Source: Haematococcus lacustris
Taxonomy: Eukaryota > Chlorophyta > Chlorophyceae > Chlamydomonadales > Haematococcaceae
Assembly: GCA_030144725.1 (NCBI GenBank)
Contig: JASKMD010000012.1
Coordinates: 9,216,928-9,280,927 of the forward strand
Reading direction: 5' to 3'
DNA length: 64,000 nt
The position numbers and the translations under genes were made by a program. Below are positions 42,716-52,860 of the stretch, one piece after another (positions within the stretch are counted from its first letter, which is position 1; every line of letters begins with the position of its first letter). A model generated the notes under the pieces. The model saw only the letters and a program-made list of their open reading frames with translations, was not told the origin of the DNA and searched no databases.

Positions 42716-44180
42716 TGCCCTGCAGCCATGGGGGCCGGCAGCAGCAGGGGGGCAGCATCACCTATGTCAGTAGGGGCAGCGGCGGCGTGGTGTGGGGAGG
42801 GGTAACTGGGGTGGAGTGCACATTCACCTAGCAATGTGACTACGCCATGGACACGTTTCATCTTCCAATGAAAGCAGGCAAGAGCTTGGTTTGGATCAGC
42901 GAGCACATTAGCAGCAATAGTAGCAAGCAGCAGGAGCACGCTACTGAGTGGTGCCGGCAGCAGAGTGGACAGACATACTGCCCGCATGCTGCTCATTACT
43001 TGCCTCTCGCCTTTCTTGCTGCCTGGCCGCCGCTGCTGCTGCTCCTTGCCACCGCTTCTGTGAGGTGTGGGAGGAGGCTGGTGGGAGGGAGGGAGGAGGC
43101 TGGCTGGGAGGAGGCTGGTGGGAGGGAGCAGTGGTTGGGTGAGGTGGTGGCTGCCATGCCGCATGAATGGAACTGAAAGGGAGGGGGGAGGGAGGGGATA
43201 GGGGAAGGGGATATGGGGATATGGGGATTTGGGGAGTGGCTGCCTCTGGACTGCTCGTACAGTGCGCAAAGGAGAGCATACGGGGGCATAGGGGCGGGGC
43301 GGGAGGAGATGTGTTGATGAATTGTACATGGGCTGGGGGAGGGGGAAGTGTATCAACAAACTGGGAGAGGGTGGTTCTGTAGGGGGTGGGGGAGAAGAGG
43401 TGACCATCAGACCTGCAGCCAAGGGGCGTGCACGTGTAGTAGGGAGATCGGCTGGGCACTAGGTGTTAGCCACTTACCGGTAGCCACCAGCAGCCCCTCA
43501 CTGGCAGAGAGCAGGGAGTGAAATGGTCAGGAAGAAGAGGGGGAAGGGGGAGCTTGTGTGTGTGGAGGTGGGAAGGTGATGGTAGTGATGCCAAGGTGCC
43601 AAGTTAGGTAGGAGTAGGTCTGCTCTTGGCTGCTGGGAAGGGTAGGTAGGGAAGGGCAGGTGGCTGCGATGCCAAGGGGATAGAAGGCGAGGGGGAGGGG
43701 GGAAGTAGGAAAGGAGGGTAGAGTAGGAGGTGAGGTACTGAGAGTTACCATCGGACCTGCAGCAAACATAATGCGCGCTAGTGGTTAGGCTGGATAATAG
43801 TGAACACTGTAAGGCAAGGGCAAATTACTCACCGCTTACGCCTTGGTGCTCCGTGTTGCGCAATGCGCCTTGCTGGCTCCTTGTAAGCTGTCACCGTGGA
43901 CTGACCACTCACCGCAGCAAAGCAGGGGGAGGTAATTGTACAATGTGGAGTCGGAAAGTGCAGTAGGGGCTCGAGGAGGGAAGGCTCGAGGGAAGGGCAT
44001 GGGCTACGATGTCAGGAGTAGGAGGGTGGGATGGGGTGGTGTGTGACCGTCAGACCTGTAGTGAGTACGGGGCATGCTAGTGGTTAGGCATAGTAATGAG
44101 GGACACTGAAAGGCAGGGGGCTAGCCACTCACCGCTAACGTTGTGTTGCTCCGTGTTGCACAATATTGTCTTCTTGTTTG
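42716..44180 (-). repeat. Three or four family M modules, minus orientation
   Basis: Read on the minus strand, donor-like GGTGAGT/GGTAAGT and acceptor-like TTGGCTGCAG-GTCTGATGGTCAC (43390), TTTGCTGCAG-GTCCGATGGTAAC (43755) and ACTACAG-GTCTGACGGTCAC (44050) bound 70-100-base introns. C-rich exon-like blocks coding Pro/Ser/Leu follow each. Confidence 0.7.
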
Positions 44181-45110
44181 CTCTTACCTCGGTCTCACCT
44201 TGCATGGGGAGTGGGGCTAAAATGTAAACTGTAGGCTGCGACTGCGTGGCGTTGCGTGCTTGGGCTGCATGCGAGACAAGCTGCGAGTTACTTTGTAATG
44301 CGTGGCGTGGAAATGTCTGCGAGGTGAAAAAACGGCTGTTGGTGAGATCCGAACTGCTAGCTGCGTCTGAGGCTCGCGTCTTCGAAGTTATCTGCAAGGC
44401 GGACTGTTGGCTGGGTGACCATCGCAGACGCCTTTGCAAACCGCGCAGATTGTTGTATTACACTGGAAGCTTTGCGAACTGCGCACACACAACACTTGCG
44501 CGCAACCCTCGACAACGTCACAAATCGGCAGATCGGCATGCAAGAGAGACATGTGAAATAGTGTACTCTTGCACTGAACACGACGTAGCCAAACAGCGAA
44601 GCAGCTCGTCAACTTCACAGCTGAACCGCAGCCGTAGCTAGCGGCAGCTACAAACTCTGCCTTGAGGATAAGCATAGAAACTCAGCCTCGCAACCTTGCA
44701 GCCGCACTTTGCGGCCCCCACCTAGGTAGCCACGCGGCCACCACGCCAACACTTGCCAACACTTGTAGAGAACACTTGCATACAACATCGCAGCAGCTAG
44801 TTGAAGCAACGCGACGCAGCTAGCCGCTCGTCTATCAGGTTTACTCACAGCCAACTCCGCAGCCAACTCCGCAGCCACACGGCTCAGTACCTCGCAGCCA
44901 CCTCGTAGCCAACTCTGCAGCCAACTCCCCAGCTGCACGGCACAGTACCTCGCAAAGAGTCTCGAATGGAGTCCCACCACACAACCTCGCTGCCAACTCC
45001 GCAGCCACACGACACACTACCTCGCACCGCAACGCTACGCAGCGAGGTAATGTAATGTACTTGTAATGTACCAAGTCTTTGCAAAGGTAAGCATGGAGCA
45101 ATATGGAGGA
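44181..45110. other. Centre of the foldback element
   Basis: This part is not C-rich. It contains CGCAGCCAACTC/CTCGCAGCCA units at 44840-45015 related to the minisatellite at 34925. No domain was recognised in either strand's frames. Confidence 0.45.
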
Positions 45111-45114
45111 GTAC

Positions 45115-46445
45115 GGAGCATAAGCGGTGAGTGGCCAGCCCCCCGCCTTTCGGTGGCTCTCATTACACAACCTCATCATGAGCATGCCCCATGTTTGCTG
45201 CAGGTCTGACGGATACACCTGGAACCTTTCCCTCCCCCTCCTTCTTCAAATCACCACAATCGCCTTCCCTCCCTCCCTCCCTCCCTCCCTCCTGCCCTCC
45301 CTGTACAAGTCTCTACAGGTGGCTACAGGTCCTCTTACCCCCCTATCTATACAACCACCCCCTCCAAGTTCGTCAATACACTTACCCCTCCCCCAGGCCT
45401 ACCCTGTCTCCCTCCCTCCCCTTTCCCTACCCAGTCACCCGGTCACCATCCCCTCCCCCCACTTCCCCCCTCACCTCCACCCTCACATACCAGCCCCCTC
45501 CCTTACCCCAGCAGCCCCATCCCAGCCCCTCTCCTTATTTCAGCAACCAGAAGAGAGCCCACCCCAACCTTGACGTTGTACCCTACCCTGGCTCTTGCAC
45601 CTCCACCTAATAACCCCACTTTACCTTCTGCACCAAAAACGTAAGACCAAGGCAAGTAGCGAGGACACGACAAGGCGCGTATCCCTGTTCACAACATCCC
45701 ATCCTATTAGCCCTTCATGCCAGGTGAGTGCCTCCGTCATGCACTACGTGACAGCTAGCTTCCCAGGATGTTATGCATGCCTCATTGTAAGCACGCTCCA
45801 TGCTTGCTGCAGGTCTATACTCCCGCCTATACATCCGCCCCGTGCCTCCTCCCCCCTTCCCTACCCCGTCCCACCACCTCCACTTCCACCTCTCTCCACC
45901 CCCCACTTCCCCCCTCACCGTCACCTCCCCCCTGGCGTCCCAGCAGCGCCCCTGGCGTCCCAGAAAGCCCACCCTACCTGTGCGCAACAAGTCAAGAGCT
46001 GCCTCCCCTCCCCTCCTGCCTCCCCACCCCTCCAGCCTCTCCTCCCCTCCTGCCTCCCTTCCCAATCCTCATCCGCCTGACCGCACAGTGCAACAACAGG
46101 TGTAGCTGGCATGCCGTGTGTTCGCTGCAGCTTTTACGGTCACACTTGCCTTTTCCCTCCCCCCCACCCCCCTTCTCCTTTCCCATACCCACCTGGTGCT
46201 ACCACCGTGTACTAGCACCTTCAAGTCCATCACCCTCCCCTCACTTCTCCACATCTCTCCTCGCCTCCCCAACTACCCCACCCCACCCCACCCCTCTGCC
46301 TTGGAAGGAATCACCCTCAGCACACCTAGCTGCCACATGCCAATGGATAATGGCAGTGGCATTATCACCACACATGAATTGAGTACAGCCAAAGCCCAAG
46401 TCAAGCCAAAGTCCAACCCCGAACACTATGTTGTCAGTTGAAGAT
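45115..46445 (+). repeat. Three family M modules, plus orientation
   Basis: Introns GGTGAGTGGC (45125)...TTTGCTGCAG (45203), GGTGAGTGCC (45723)...CTTGCTGCAG (45812) and a third ending TTCGCTGCAG (46128), each followed by C/T-rich sequence. The first intron strongly resembles the reverse complement of 44085-44140 (GTGAGTGGCYAGCCCCCYGCCTTTC). The open frames read AAGLTDTPG, AAGLYSRL and AAAFTVTL after each acceptor. Confidence 0.7.
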
Positions 46446-46461
46446 AGACAGTAGTACAAAC

Positions 46462-47960
46462 CACTCACACAAATTAGCAGCGGCTCCCGCGCTGCAGCTA
46501 TTTGCTCCCGCGCTGCAGCTATGTGGCTCCCGCGCTGCAGCAATTCAGCTCCCGCGCTGGAGCTAATCGGCTCCCGCGCTGTAGCTAATCGGCTCCCGCG
46601 CTGTAGCTAATCGGCCATAGTGCTACAGCGCGGGAGCCGCTATGCTCCCGCGCTGAAGCCATAGTGCTACAACGCGGGAGCCGCTATGCTCCCGCGCTGT
46701 TGCCATAGTGCTACAGCGCGGGAACCCATATGCTCCCGCGCTGAAGCCATTATGCTACAGCGCGGGAGCCGCTATGCTCCCGCGCTGAAGCCATAGTGCT
46801 ACAACGCGGGAGCCGCTATGCTCCCGCGCTGAAGCCATAGTGCTACAGCGCGGGAGCCGCTATGCTCCCGCGCTGAAGCCATTGTGCTACAGCGCGGGAG
46901 CCCATATGCTCCCGCGCTGAAGTCATTATGCTACAGCGCGGGAGCCGCTATGCTCCCGCGCTGAAGCCATAGTGCTACAACGCGGGAGCCGCTATGCTCC
47001 CGCGCTGAAGCCATAGTGCTACAGCGCGGGAGCCGCTATGCTCCCGCGCTGAAGCCATTGTGCTACAGCGCGGGAGCCCATATGCTCCCGCGCTGAAGTC
47101 ATTATGCTACAGCGCGGGAGCCGCTATGCTCCCGCGCTGAAGCCATAGTGCTACAACGCGGGAGCCGCTATGCTCCCGCGCTGAAGCCATAGTGCTACAG
47201 CGCGGGAGCCGCTATGCTCCCGCGCTGAAGCCATTGTGCTACAGCGCGGGAGCCCATATGCTCCCGCGCTGAAGTCATTATGCTACAGCGCGGGAGCCGC
47301 TATGCTCCCGCACTGAAGTCATTATGCTACAGCGCGGGAGCCGCTATGCTCCCGCGCTGAAGCCATTGTGCTACAGCGCGGGAGCCGCTATGCTCCCGCG
47401 CTGAAGCCATAGTGCTACAGCGCGGGAGCCGCTATGCTCCCGCGCTGAAGCCATAGTGCTACAACGCGGGAGCCGCTATGCTCCCGCGCTGAAGCCATAG
47501 TGCTACAACGCGGGAGCCGCTATGCTCCCGCGCTGAAGCCATAGTGCTACAACGCGGGAGCCGCTATGCTCCCGCGCTGTTGCCATAGTGCTACAGCGCG
47601 GGAACCCATATGCTCCCGCGCTGAAGCCATTATGCTACAGCGCGGGAGCCGCTATGCTCCCGCGCTGAAGCCATAGTGTTAGGCTGCAGCGCGGGAGCCA
47701 CATGGCTTCAGCGCGGGAGCCGCATGGCTGCAGCGCGGGAGCCGATTAGCTACAGCGCGGGAGCCGCTTGGCTGCAGCGCGTGAGCCGCATGGCTTCAGC
47801 GCGGGAGCCACATGGTTGCAGCGCGGGAGCCGATTAGCTACAGCGCGGGAGCCGATTAGCTACAGCGCGGGAGCTGAATTGCTGCAGCGCGGGAGCCACA
47901 TAGCTGCAGCGCGGGAGCAAATAGCTGCAGCGCGGGAGCCGCTGCTAATTTGTGTGAGTG
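46462..47960 (-). repeat. 1.5-kb foldback arm with its own terminal inverted repeats
   Basis: The first about 150 bases (46462-46615: CACTCACACAAATTAGCAGC then five GCTCCCGCGCTG-x-AGC units with TATTTG, TATGTG, AATTCA and TAATCG linkers) are the inverse, in the same linker order, of 47790-47960. Between them lie about 23 hairpin units of 44-45 bp. Confidence 0.93.
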
Positions 47961-48383
47961 TTGGGTTGGTGTGGGTTTGGTGTTGATCCTCAAAACGGCC
48001 AAGCACCTGTGCAGGTCAGCAGATTTGGTTGCGTGTGTTAGCATCGTATGCAATACGCACTAAGAAACAGCACCCCGTGCTTACCTGGGATGTAATCGCG
48101 AGTTGCAAGTCCGACGGTAGCATAGGCTGCTCGGCACGGAAATGCCTCCGGCCACCAATTCATCTCTCTTGTTGCGACACGCATATAAACAGATGGAGAA
48201 TGACATTGCGAAGCTAATCAAGTCGTTGAGACAATGCAGTACAATCGACAAAAGAGGGCCTAACCTGCTAGCGACACCGTTGTGAGATGTAGAGCCCACC
48301 GGTGGAAGAATTACATGCAGCGGATCAAAGACGGTGCCAAAAAGTGAATTGCGGGGCCAATGGCGGGGATGACCTGTAGGTGG
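47961..48383 (-). repeat. R1, right flank of the split copy
   Basis: Reverse complement of about 5690-6080 with roughly 10% divergence. It starts TTGGGTTGG at the element boundary and joins R2 copy 2 at its right end. Confidence 0.87.
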
Positions 48384-49332
48384 TTACAGTACTGTAGGTG
48401 CCTTTCCCCCATGCATCTGTCACCCCCATGCACCCTTCACCCCCATGCAGGAACAACTCAATGTAGCGCAAGCTCGTTTGCTATCCCGACAGTGCTGTGC
48501 AAATGCGCTGACAACACAGCGTGCCTATGTTGCCAAGCCCAGCCCAGCCCTGCCCAGCCTTATTCAGCCTCTAGGATTCGGTATCGACCCTGAGACCAGC
48601 CCTTCCAAGAGCCAGAGCCCATACCATACATGCAGGGATTGGCAGGAACACAAGTGGCAGTTTGATGTGATGATGTAGGCTAAGAGTCATGATGTAATGA
48701 TGTGAGGTTAGATGTAATGATGGATGGTTGAGGGCCAACCGCAAACAACTTTTGGGGCAATCTCTGCCACACTCGATATTACACGGGAGGGTGCGGTGCA
48801 GGAGGTTGTTGCGATTGCGGGGCATCATCAACATCCACAGCTTTGCGGGAGCTTGCAAGCCGAGCTACCCAGTACAACCGACAGAACGGACCTAGCTTGC
48901 GATAGAGACGGGCCCCGGCCTTAGACCTTACACGTATGTATGTAGCTCCCTATGGCGACCTTATTGCGTGGACACAACCTTCGGCACAAATACCCATATC
49001 GAGCTTGCGGGCCTACGCTTCGACGCCTCTCACTATTTATAGCACGCAGAAGCTGACGGTGCAATCGCGGTAGCAAATGGTGGTTTAAATGTGGAGAACA
49101 GCATGGTACCCTATTTACAAGAGACCTTGTCAAATCTGACCTACAGTACTGTAGATGTCTACAGTACTGTAGACATCTACAGTACTGTAGGTACCTACAC
49201 TCCAACTGCTCGAACACTCAGAATTTCAACACGCGCCAAGTGGCGTTGGAGTCGCAGAGACAATCCGAGGCGAACCGCATCAAAAAACTACCCCCCTAGG
49301 ATGACAAATATCCGCACTAATTTGCCTGAGTG
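48384..49332 (+). repeat. Dispersed repeat R2, copy 2 (three CTACAGTACTGTAG cores)
   Basis: Collinear with 38990-39905; the cores are at 49139-49190. A 60-base insertion at about 48603-48660 relative to copy 1 is visible. It ends ...ATCCGCACTAATTTGCCTGA, then hAT coding sequence begins. Confidence 0.9.
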
Positions 49333-49339
49333 TACTTGC

Positions 49340-49800
49340 ATTCCACTAACGCCACGGCCGCTGAGACAGCCAAGAGTATGCCACCCCATCAGTGGCACAG
49401 GATCCACACCGGCGGAGCCCTTGGGGCACTGGCCATGAAGGTCACCTCGCAAGTGGCATCGGCCACCTCCTACGAGCGTGCTTGGAGCAGCTATGGGTTT
49501 GTCCACAACCCGCGCCGCAACCGTTTGACAGCCAGCAATGCAGAGATGCTCACACAGCTCTACTTCAATTCCCGCCTATTGAAGCGTGCTGGCAAGGGTG
49601 TAGCCAGCATAGCTGAAGAGTGGCAGGCCGAGCAAGGGGAGGGGGAGAGGGAGGAGGAGGGGGAGGAGGAGTTGCTTCAACGACTGCAAGCTGTCAATGA
49701 TGATGCCCTTGACATCGCAGTGGAGGCTGATATGGCAAAGGAAGCTGCCCGTGTGGCAGCCAAGGAGGCTGAGGCTCTGGCCCTTGCTTTGAGCTTGTGA
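49340..49800 (+). pseudogene. hAT-family transposase, C-terminal dimerisation region
   Basis: The open frame ends at TGA 49798. It contains HQWHRIHTGGALGALAMKVT then SATSYERAWSSYGFVHNPRR-NRLTASNAEMLTQLYFNSRL. This matches the hAT C-terminal domain pattern (W..GG..LA..A..V.S...S.SS.ER.WS.YGFVH...RNRL....AE.L....FN.RL), which mediates transposase dimerisation. An acidic tail follows. The upstream catalytic region is missing because R2 ends a few bases before, so this is a fragment. Confidence 0.8.
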
Positions 49801-49999
49801 CCTACCTTCTAGTCGTACTTCATGAGCATTAATACTTGGCTCCCTTGCATTAGGCCGTCCTTGAGTCATCCTTGAGTCATGCTTGTGTATGAGCCATCCT
49901 TGCATGTGAGCCATTCCTGTGTGTGTCATCATAGATTGTGACCATAACCATTATGGACATGTTTGCGGATGATAATGCCTGGCTGACCTTGCCATCAGC

Positions 50000-50112
50000 G
50001 CTCTGAGGCGTGAGAGCCGAAAATGTATACCAGAAGGGGTTTGAACCGGCGACCTCTCGCAAAACGATGATACTGAAAAACGAAAACGGAGAAAACGACA
50101 AATCGTAGAAAA
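50000..50112 (-). other. tRNA-like T-arm (SINE or tRNA pseudogene)
   Basis: On the minus strand GCGAGAGGTCGCCGGTTCAAACCCC (50036-50060) has a B box and the preceding variable region of a tRNA; no acceptor stem pairs. A second such sequence, GCGAGAGGTTACGGGTTCGACTCC, is at 50910-50933, and both share GCGAGAGGTY. Confidence 0.45.
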
Positions 50113-50199
50113 TGTTCGAAACGGGCTTTCGTTTTTGGTAACACTGAGTGTGCCCTACAGCTAAGCAAGCAAGAACCCGGCCTCAGCATAGGACCTAGC

Positions 50200-50645
50200 C
50201 CTGGCCCCAGCTCAGCAACACTACTCTGCAAGCCCACCCCCTCCCAGCCATGCCCACCCCCTTTCAACCATGCCCACCCCATCCCCTCCCAGCCCACCCC
50301 ATCCCAGCCAACTCAGCAACACTACTCTGCAAGCCCACCCCCTCCCAACCAACTCAGCAACACTATTCTGCAAGCCCACCCCCTCCCAGCCCCCTCCCAG
50401 CCATGCCCACCCCCTCCTAACCATGCCTACCCCACCCCATGGACCTCATCATCAGCCCTGCCCCAACAATGTTGTTGAAACCCAATAGTGATGACATCTT
50501 TCGAGGTGTATACTCTCTCGACCAGGTGGAGAGCAAGACATAACAGTTCTATGTGAATGTTCATAACAAGATGGTAGATGAGGTGAGGAAGTTTGTCATT
50601 TGATATGCTCTACCACTGCATTGATCGTTGCTGTCATGCAGGTGA
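50200..50645 (+). mobile_element. Internally deleted relative of the 3.9-5.2 kb transposon
   Basis: Collinear with 3960-4305 and then directly with 5031-5160, skipping the transposase remnant. The junction here is GTGAATGTTCATAACAAGATGG near 50555. Confidence 0.65.
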
Positions 50646-51340
50646 CCAATGGCCATCCCGTTCAGTTCCTTGGCGTAATCATGGACGGCCCTCCGTGATC
50701 TGTGCGTTCTAGCATGCCATTTGGTTTTGCATGACATGTGTGCATTCCATACAACTTATTTGCAAAGACTTCGCAACAAACCTCCCAGAGGCGTCCGTAT
50801 TGATATTTGCGAGTAGGCCTAGCTGGCATTGTGGAAAAGTAACGGTTGTAACAACAACTGACGGCTGACAAGAGCTGAATAGACGTGAAACCTACGCTTG
50901 GGCTTGGAGTCGAACCCGTAACCTCTCGCACTTTACACCTCAAGACTAGAATTCTACCCTTCTAGCCTAGAATTCTAGGTTTTTCTAGGAATCCGAGCCA
51001 CCTAGAGTTCTATGGGCGCGCCCTACCTGCATGTAGTGGACATGCGCAGCATGGACGGCTTGCATCTTTAAAAACTGACTTGCATGTCTGATCTTTAGCG
51101 AACTGAGTATTTGTTCTTTTCTTACAGTGGATGCTTCTGTTGTTCTCTGTGCAAGGTGCTCCGAACCAGGGCGGATGCACCGAGCACAGAAGTTCACAGG
51201 TTACGTACACCTTTTCCCTTTACACGTGGCTGACTAAGAATGTGTATGGTCTTGGGTACTTAAGGCTCTGTGAGGGCAGAGACTGGTACCTTGGCTCAGA
51301 ACTCTATCTGACTCCGGGTCCTGTCTTGTTCTCCCGCCCT
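50646..51340. other. Repeat debris, no supported gene
   Basis: Contains the second tRNA-like T-arm (minus, 50905-50955) and the block 50970-51030 shared with 8420-8500. The rest is unrecognised. Confidence 0.4.
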
Positions 51341-51346
51341 CACAGA

Positions 51347-51725
51347 CAGTGATGGGTAATACGAGATACGTGTATTGATATAAAAAGTATTGTATTTTAC
51401 AGAAATACAATGCCGGCCGGCAAATTGCGTGGAAGCCTTCGCAGTAGCTGCTGGTTGCTGCCACAACGAGAGCCCGCGTTATAGCCATACCGCGCGGGGC
51501 TAAAGCCATCGGCATGCTCCCGGAGCAGTCGGTCGCATGTGCCGGTTTTACATGCAAGAACATCAGAGTTGGGAGGCCTGCCCAGACATCAAGGACAGGC
51601 TGCGGGACTGGCTGCGCTGCTCCTAGCTGCTCCTTTCCCGCGTGACATGTTGCCTCTGTATCGCTGTATTGTATCAATGCAATACATATACGTTTTTCCT
51701 TGTATTTTCTTGTATTTCCTGTTAC
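51347..51725. mobile_element. Possible hAT-type or MITE end, AT-rich
   Basis: CAGTGATGGGTAATACGAGA (51347) has the CAGTG start typical of hAT termini. AT-rich sequence follows (TGTATTGATATAAAAAG...). A partly complementary AT-rich block lies at 51655-51722 (GTATCAATGCAATACATATA). No matching second terminus or target duplication was found. Confidence 0.3.
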
Positions 51726-52150
51726 ATGAGGCAGATTCTGCGCTCAGCGGGGCTCATGGCGGAGGGGCGTGGGCAGGATGGGACCCAGGGCAAGGATCAT
51801 GAGCCACCAATGCCCCCTGCGCGCGGGCAGGTTGTGCACCTCGAGGAACCTTGCAAATGACGCATCGACCCAACTTCACTAAGGCACCCTCCAGATGCAC
51901 AACTTGCCCTTTGTTGGGATGGGAGAACGCTGGCATGCACCTGCAAAGGTTAGCAAGTGTGGCATGTGGTGAGTTGTTCAGCAATGACATCATCCATTCA
52001 GGCGCTCCCAACCGTTTAAAAATGATAGGAAACCGACCCCTGGTAGTAGGACGGCTGTAACTCTGCACTCGCTGCGCCAAATTTAATGCTATCTGGCTCA
52101 GTATGTAGCCAACCCAGCCAGCTACCTTCCACCTATCCAGAATAATTATC
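51726..52150. other. Unassigned sequence
   Basis: A minus frame at 51760-52170 reads LVKLGRCVICKVPRGAQPA near its C-terminus, with a CxxC. It has no recognisable family and no convincing start. Confidence 0.3.
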
Positions 52151-52599
52151 CAGTCAGGGGGTTTTTCCAATGCGGGGGAATTTTTCGGAGGGTAACGGGG
52201 GAATGAGGGGAAAAGCGCAGCGGGGAATTTTTATTCCCTCTCTAACCGCCGTCCAACTGCCGTTCCCCTGCGAGTCCGTTTGCGCCGTTGGCAAATTCCC
52301 CAGGGGAGTTGCGGTAGTTGGTCCCTAACCGCCCTCCCCTCCTCGCTTTTTGCTACCCCAGCCGAACCCCGCGGTAGCAAAAAAAGTGCTCGGGGGAAAA
52401 ATGAGGGGGTACTTCGAAGACTTCGATGCAAAGGGATGAAGCTCTCGTTAAGCTCGCGGCCACTCGCCACAACTCGCAATATAACTGAACCCAACCTCCA
52501 TTTTCCCCCATTCCCCCGCATTGGAAACGGGGGGTAAAAAGTGCATTCCCCCGTTCCCCTCTACCCCGTTACCCCGCATTGGAAAAAACCCCTCAGTAG
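52151..52599. mobile_element. MITE of about 450 bp with G-rich inverted termini
   Basis: Left end CAGTCAGGGGGTTTTTCCAA-TGCGGGG. The right end, read inverted from 52598, is ACTGAGGGGTTTTTTCCAAT-GCGGGG. Sub-terminal blocks GGGTAACGGGGGAATGAGGGG and CCCCTCTACCCCGTTACCCC are also complementary. The inside has no coding frame. The CAGT start would fit a hAT-derived MITE; an 8-bp target duplication was not seen. Confidence 0.75.
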
Positions 52600-52860
52600 G
52601 CCGTGCACAGCAAAGCATCAAAGTTAGTAATTCAAATATGAGCTATTTCGGGGCATGCAGTCATCGCTGCGACCGCCCGCGTCGCTTAGGTTGCTGTACA
52701 CGAGCATGCGCATCGTCAGAAGCAGTCGGATCGGAAAACGGTTGCGGAAATGTGGCACGAAGGCGGTCGGCAGGTGCGGTTGGGAGAGGTGGCCGCTACA
52801 GCCCCTGTTGCGCACTTTACAACCTGAGTTGGCGCTAGGGGGCTGTCTAAGTCTCGTGGA

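Larger units (their letters stand above)
40395..47960. mobile_element. 7.57-kb foldback-type insertion splitting R1
   Basis: The left end reads CACTCACACAAATTAGCAGC, and the right end is its exact inverse for at least 33 bases. Left flank GGGAGACCCTT, right flank TTGGGTTGG. The intact R1 copy at 6078-6090, reverse complemented, reads GGGAGACCCTTGGGCTG, so the insertion duplicated TT. Both ends carry arrays of short hairpins built on CAGCGCGGGAGC/GCTCCCGCGCTG. Inside, family M modules lie in minus orientation on the left (42.8-44.1 kb) and plus orientation on the right (45.1-46.4 kb), so the element is a coarse palindrome centred near 44.6 kb. No transposase domain was recognised inside. A third terminus-like sequence at 46462 suggests internal duplication or nesting. 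Superfamily unknown. Confidence 0.8.
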
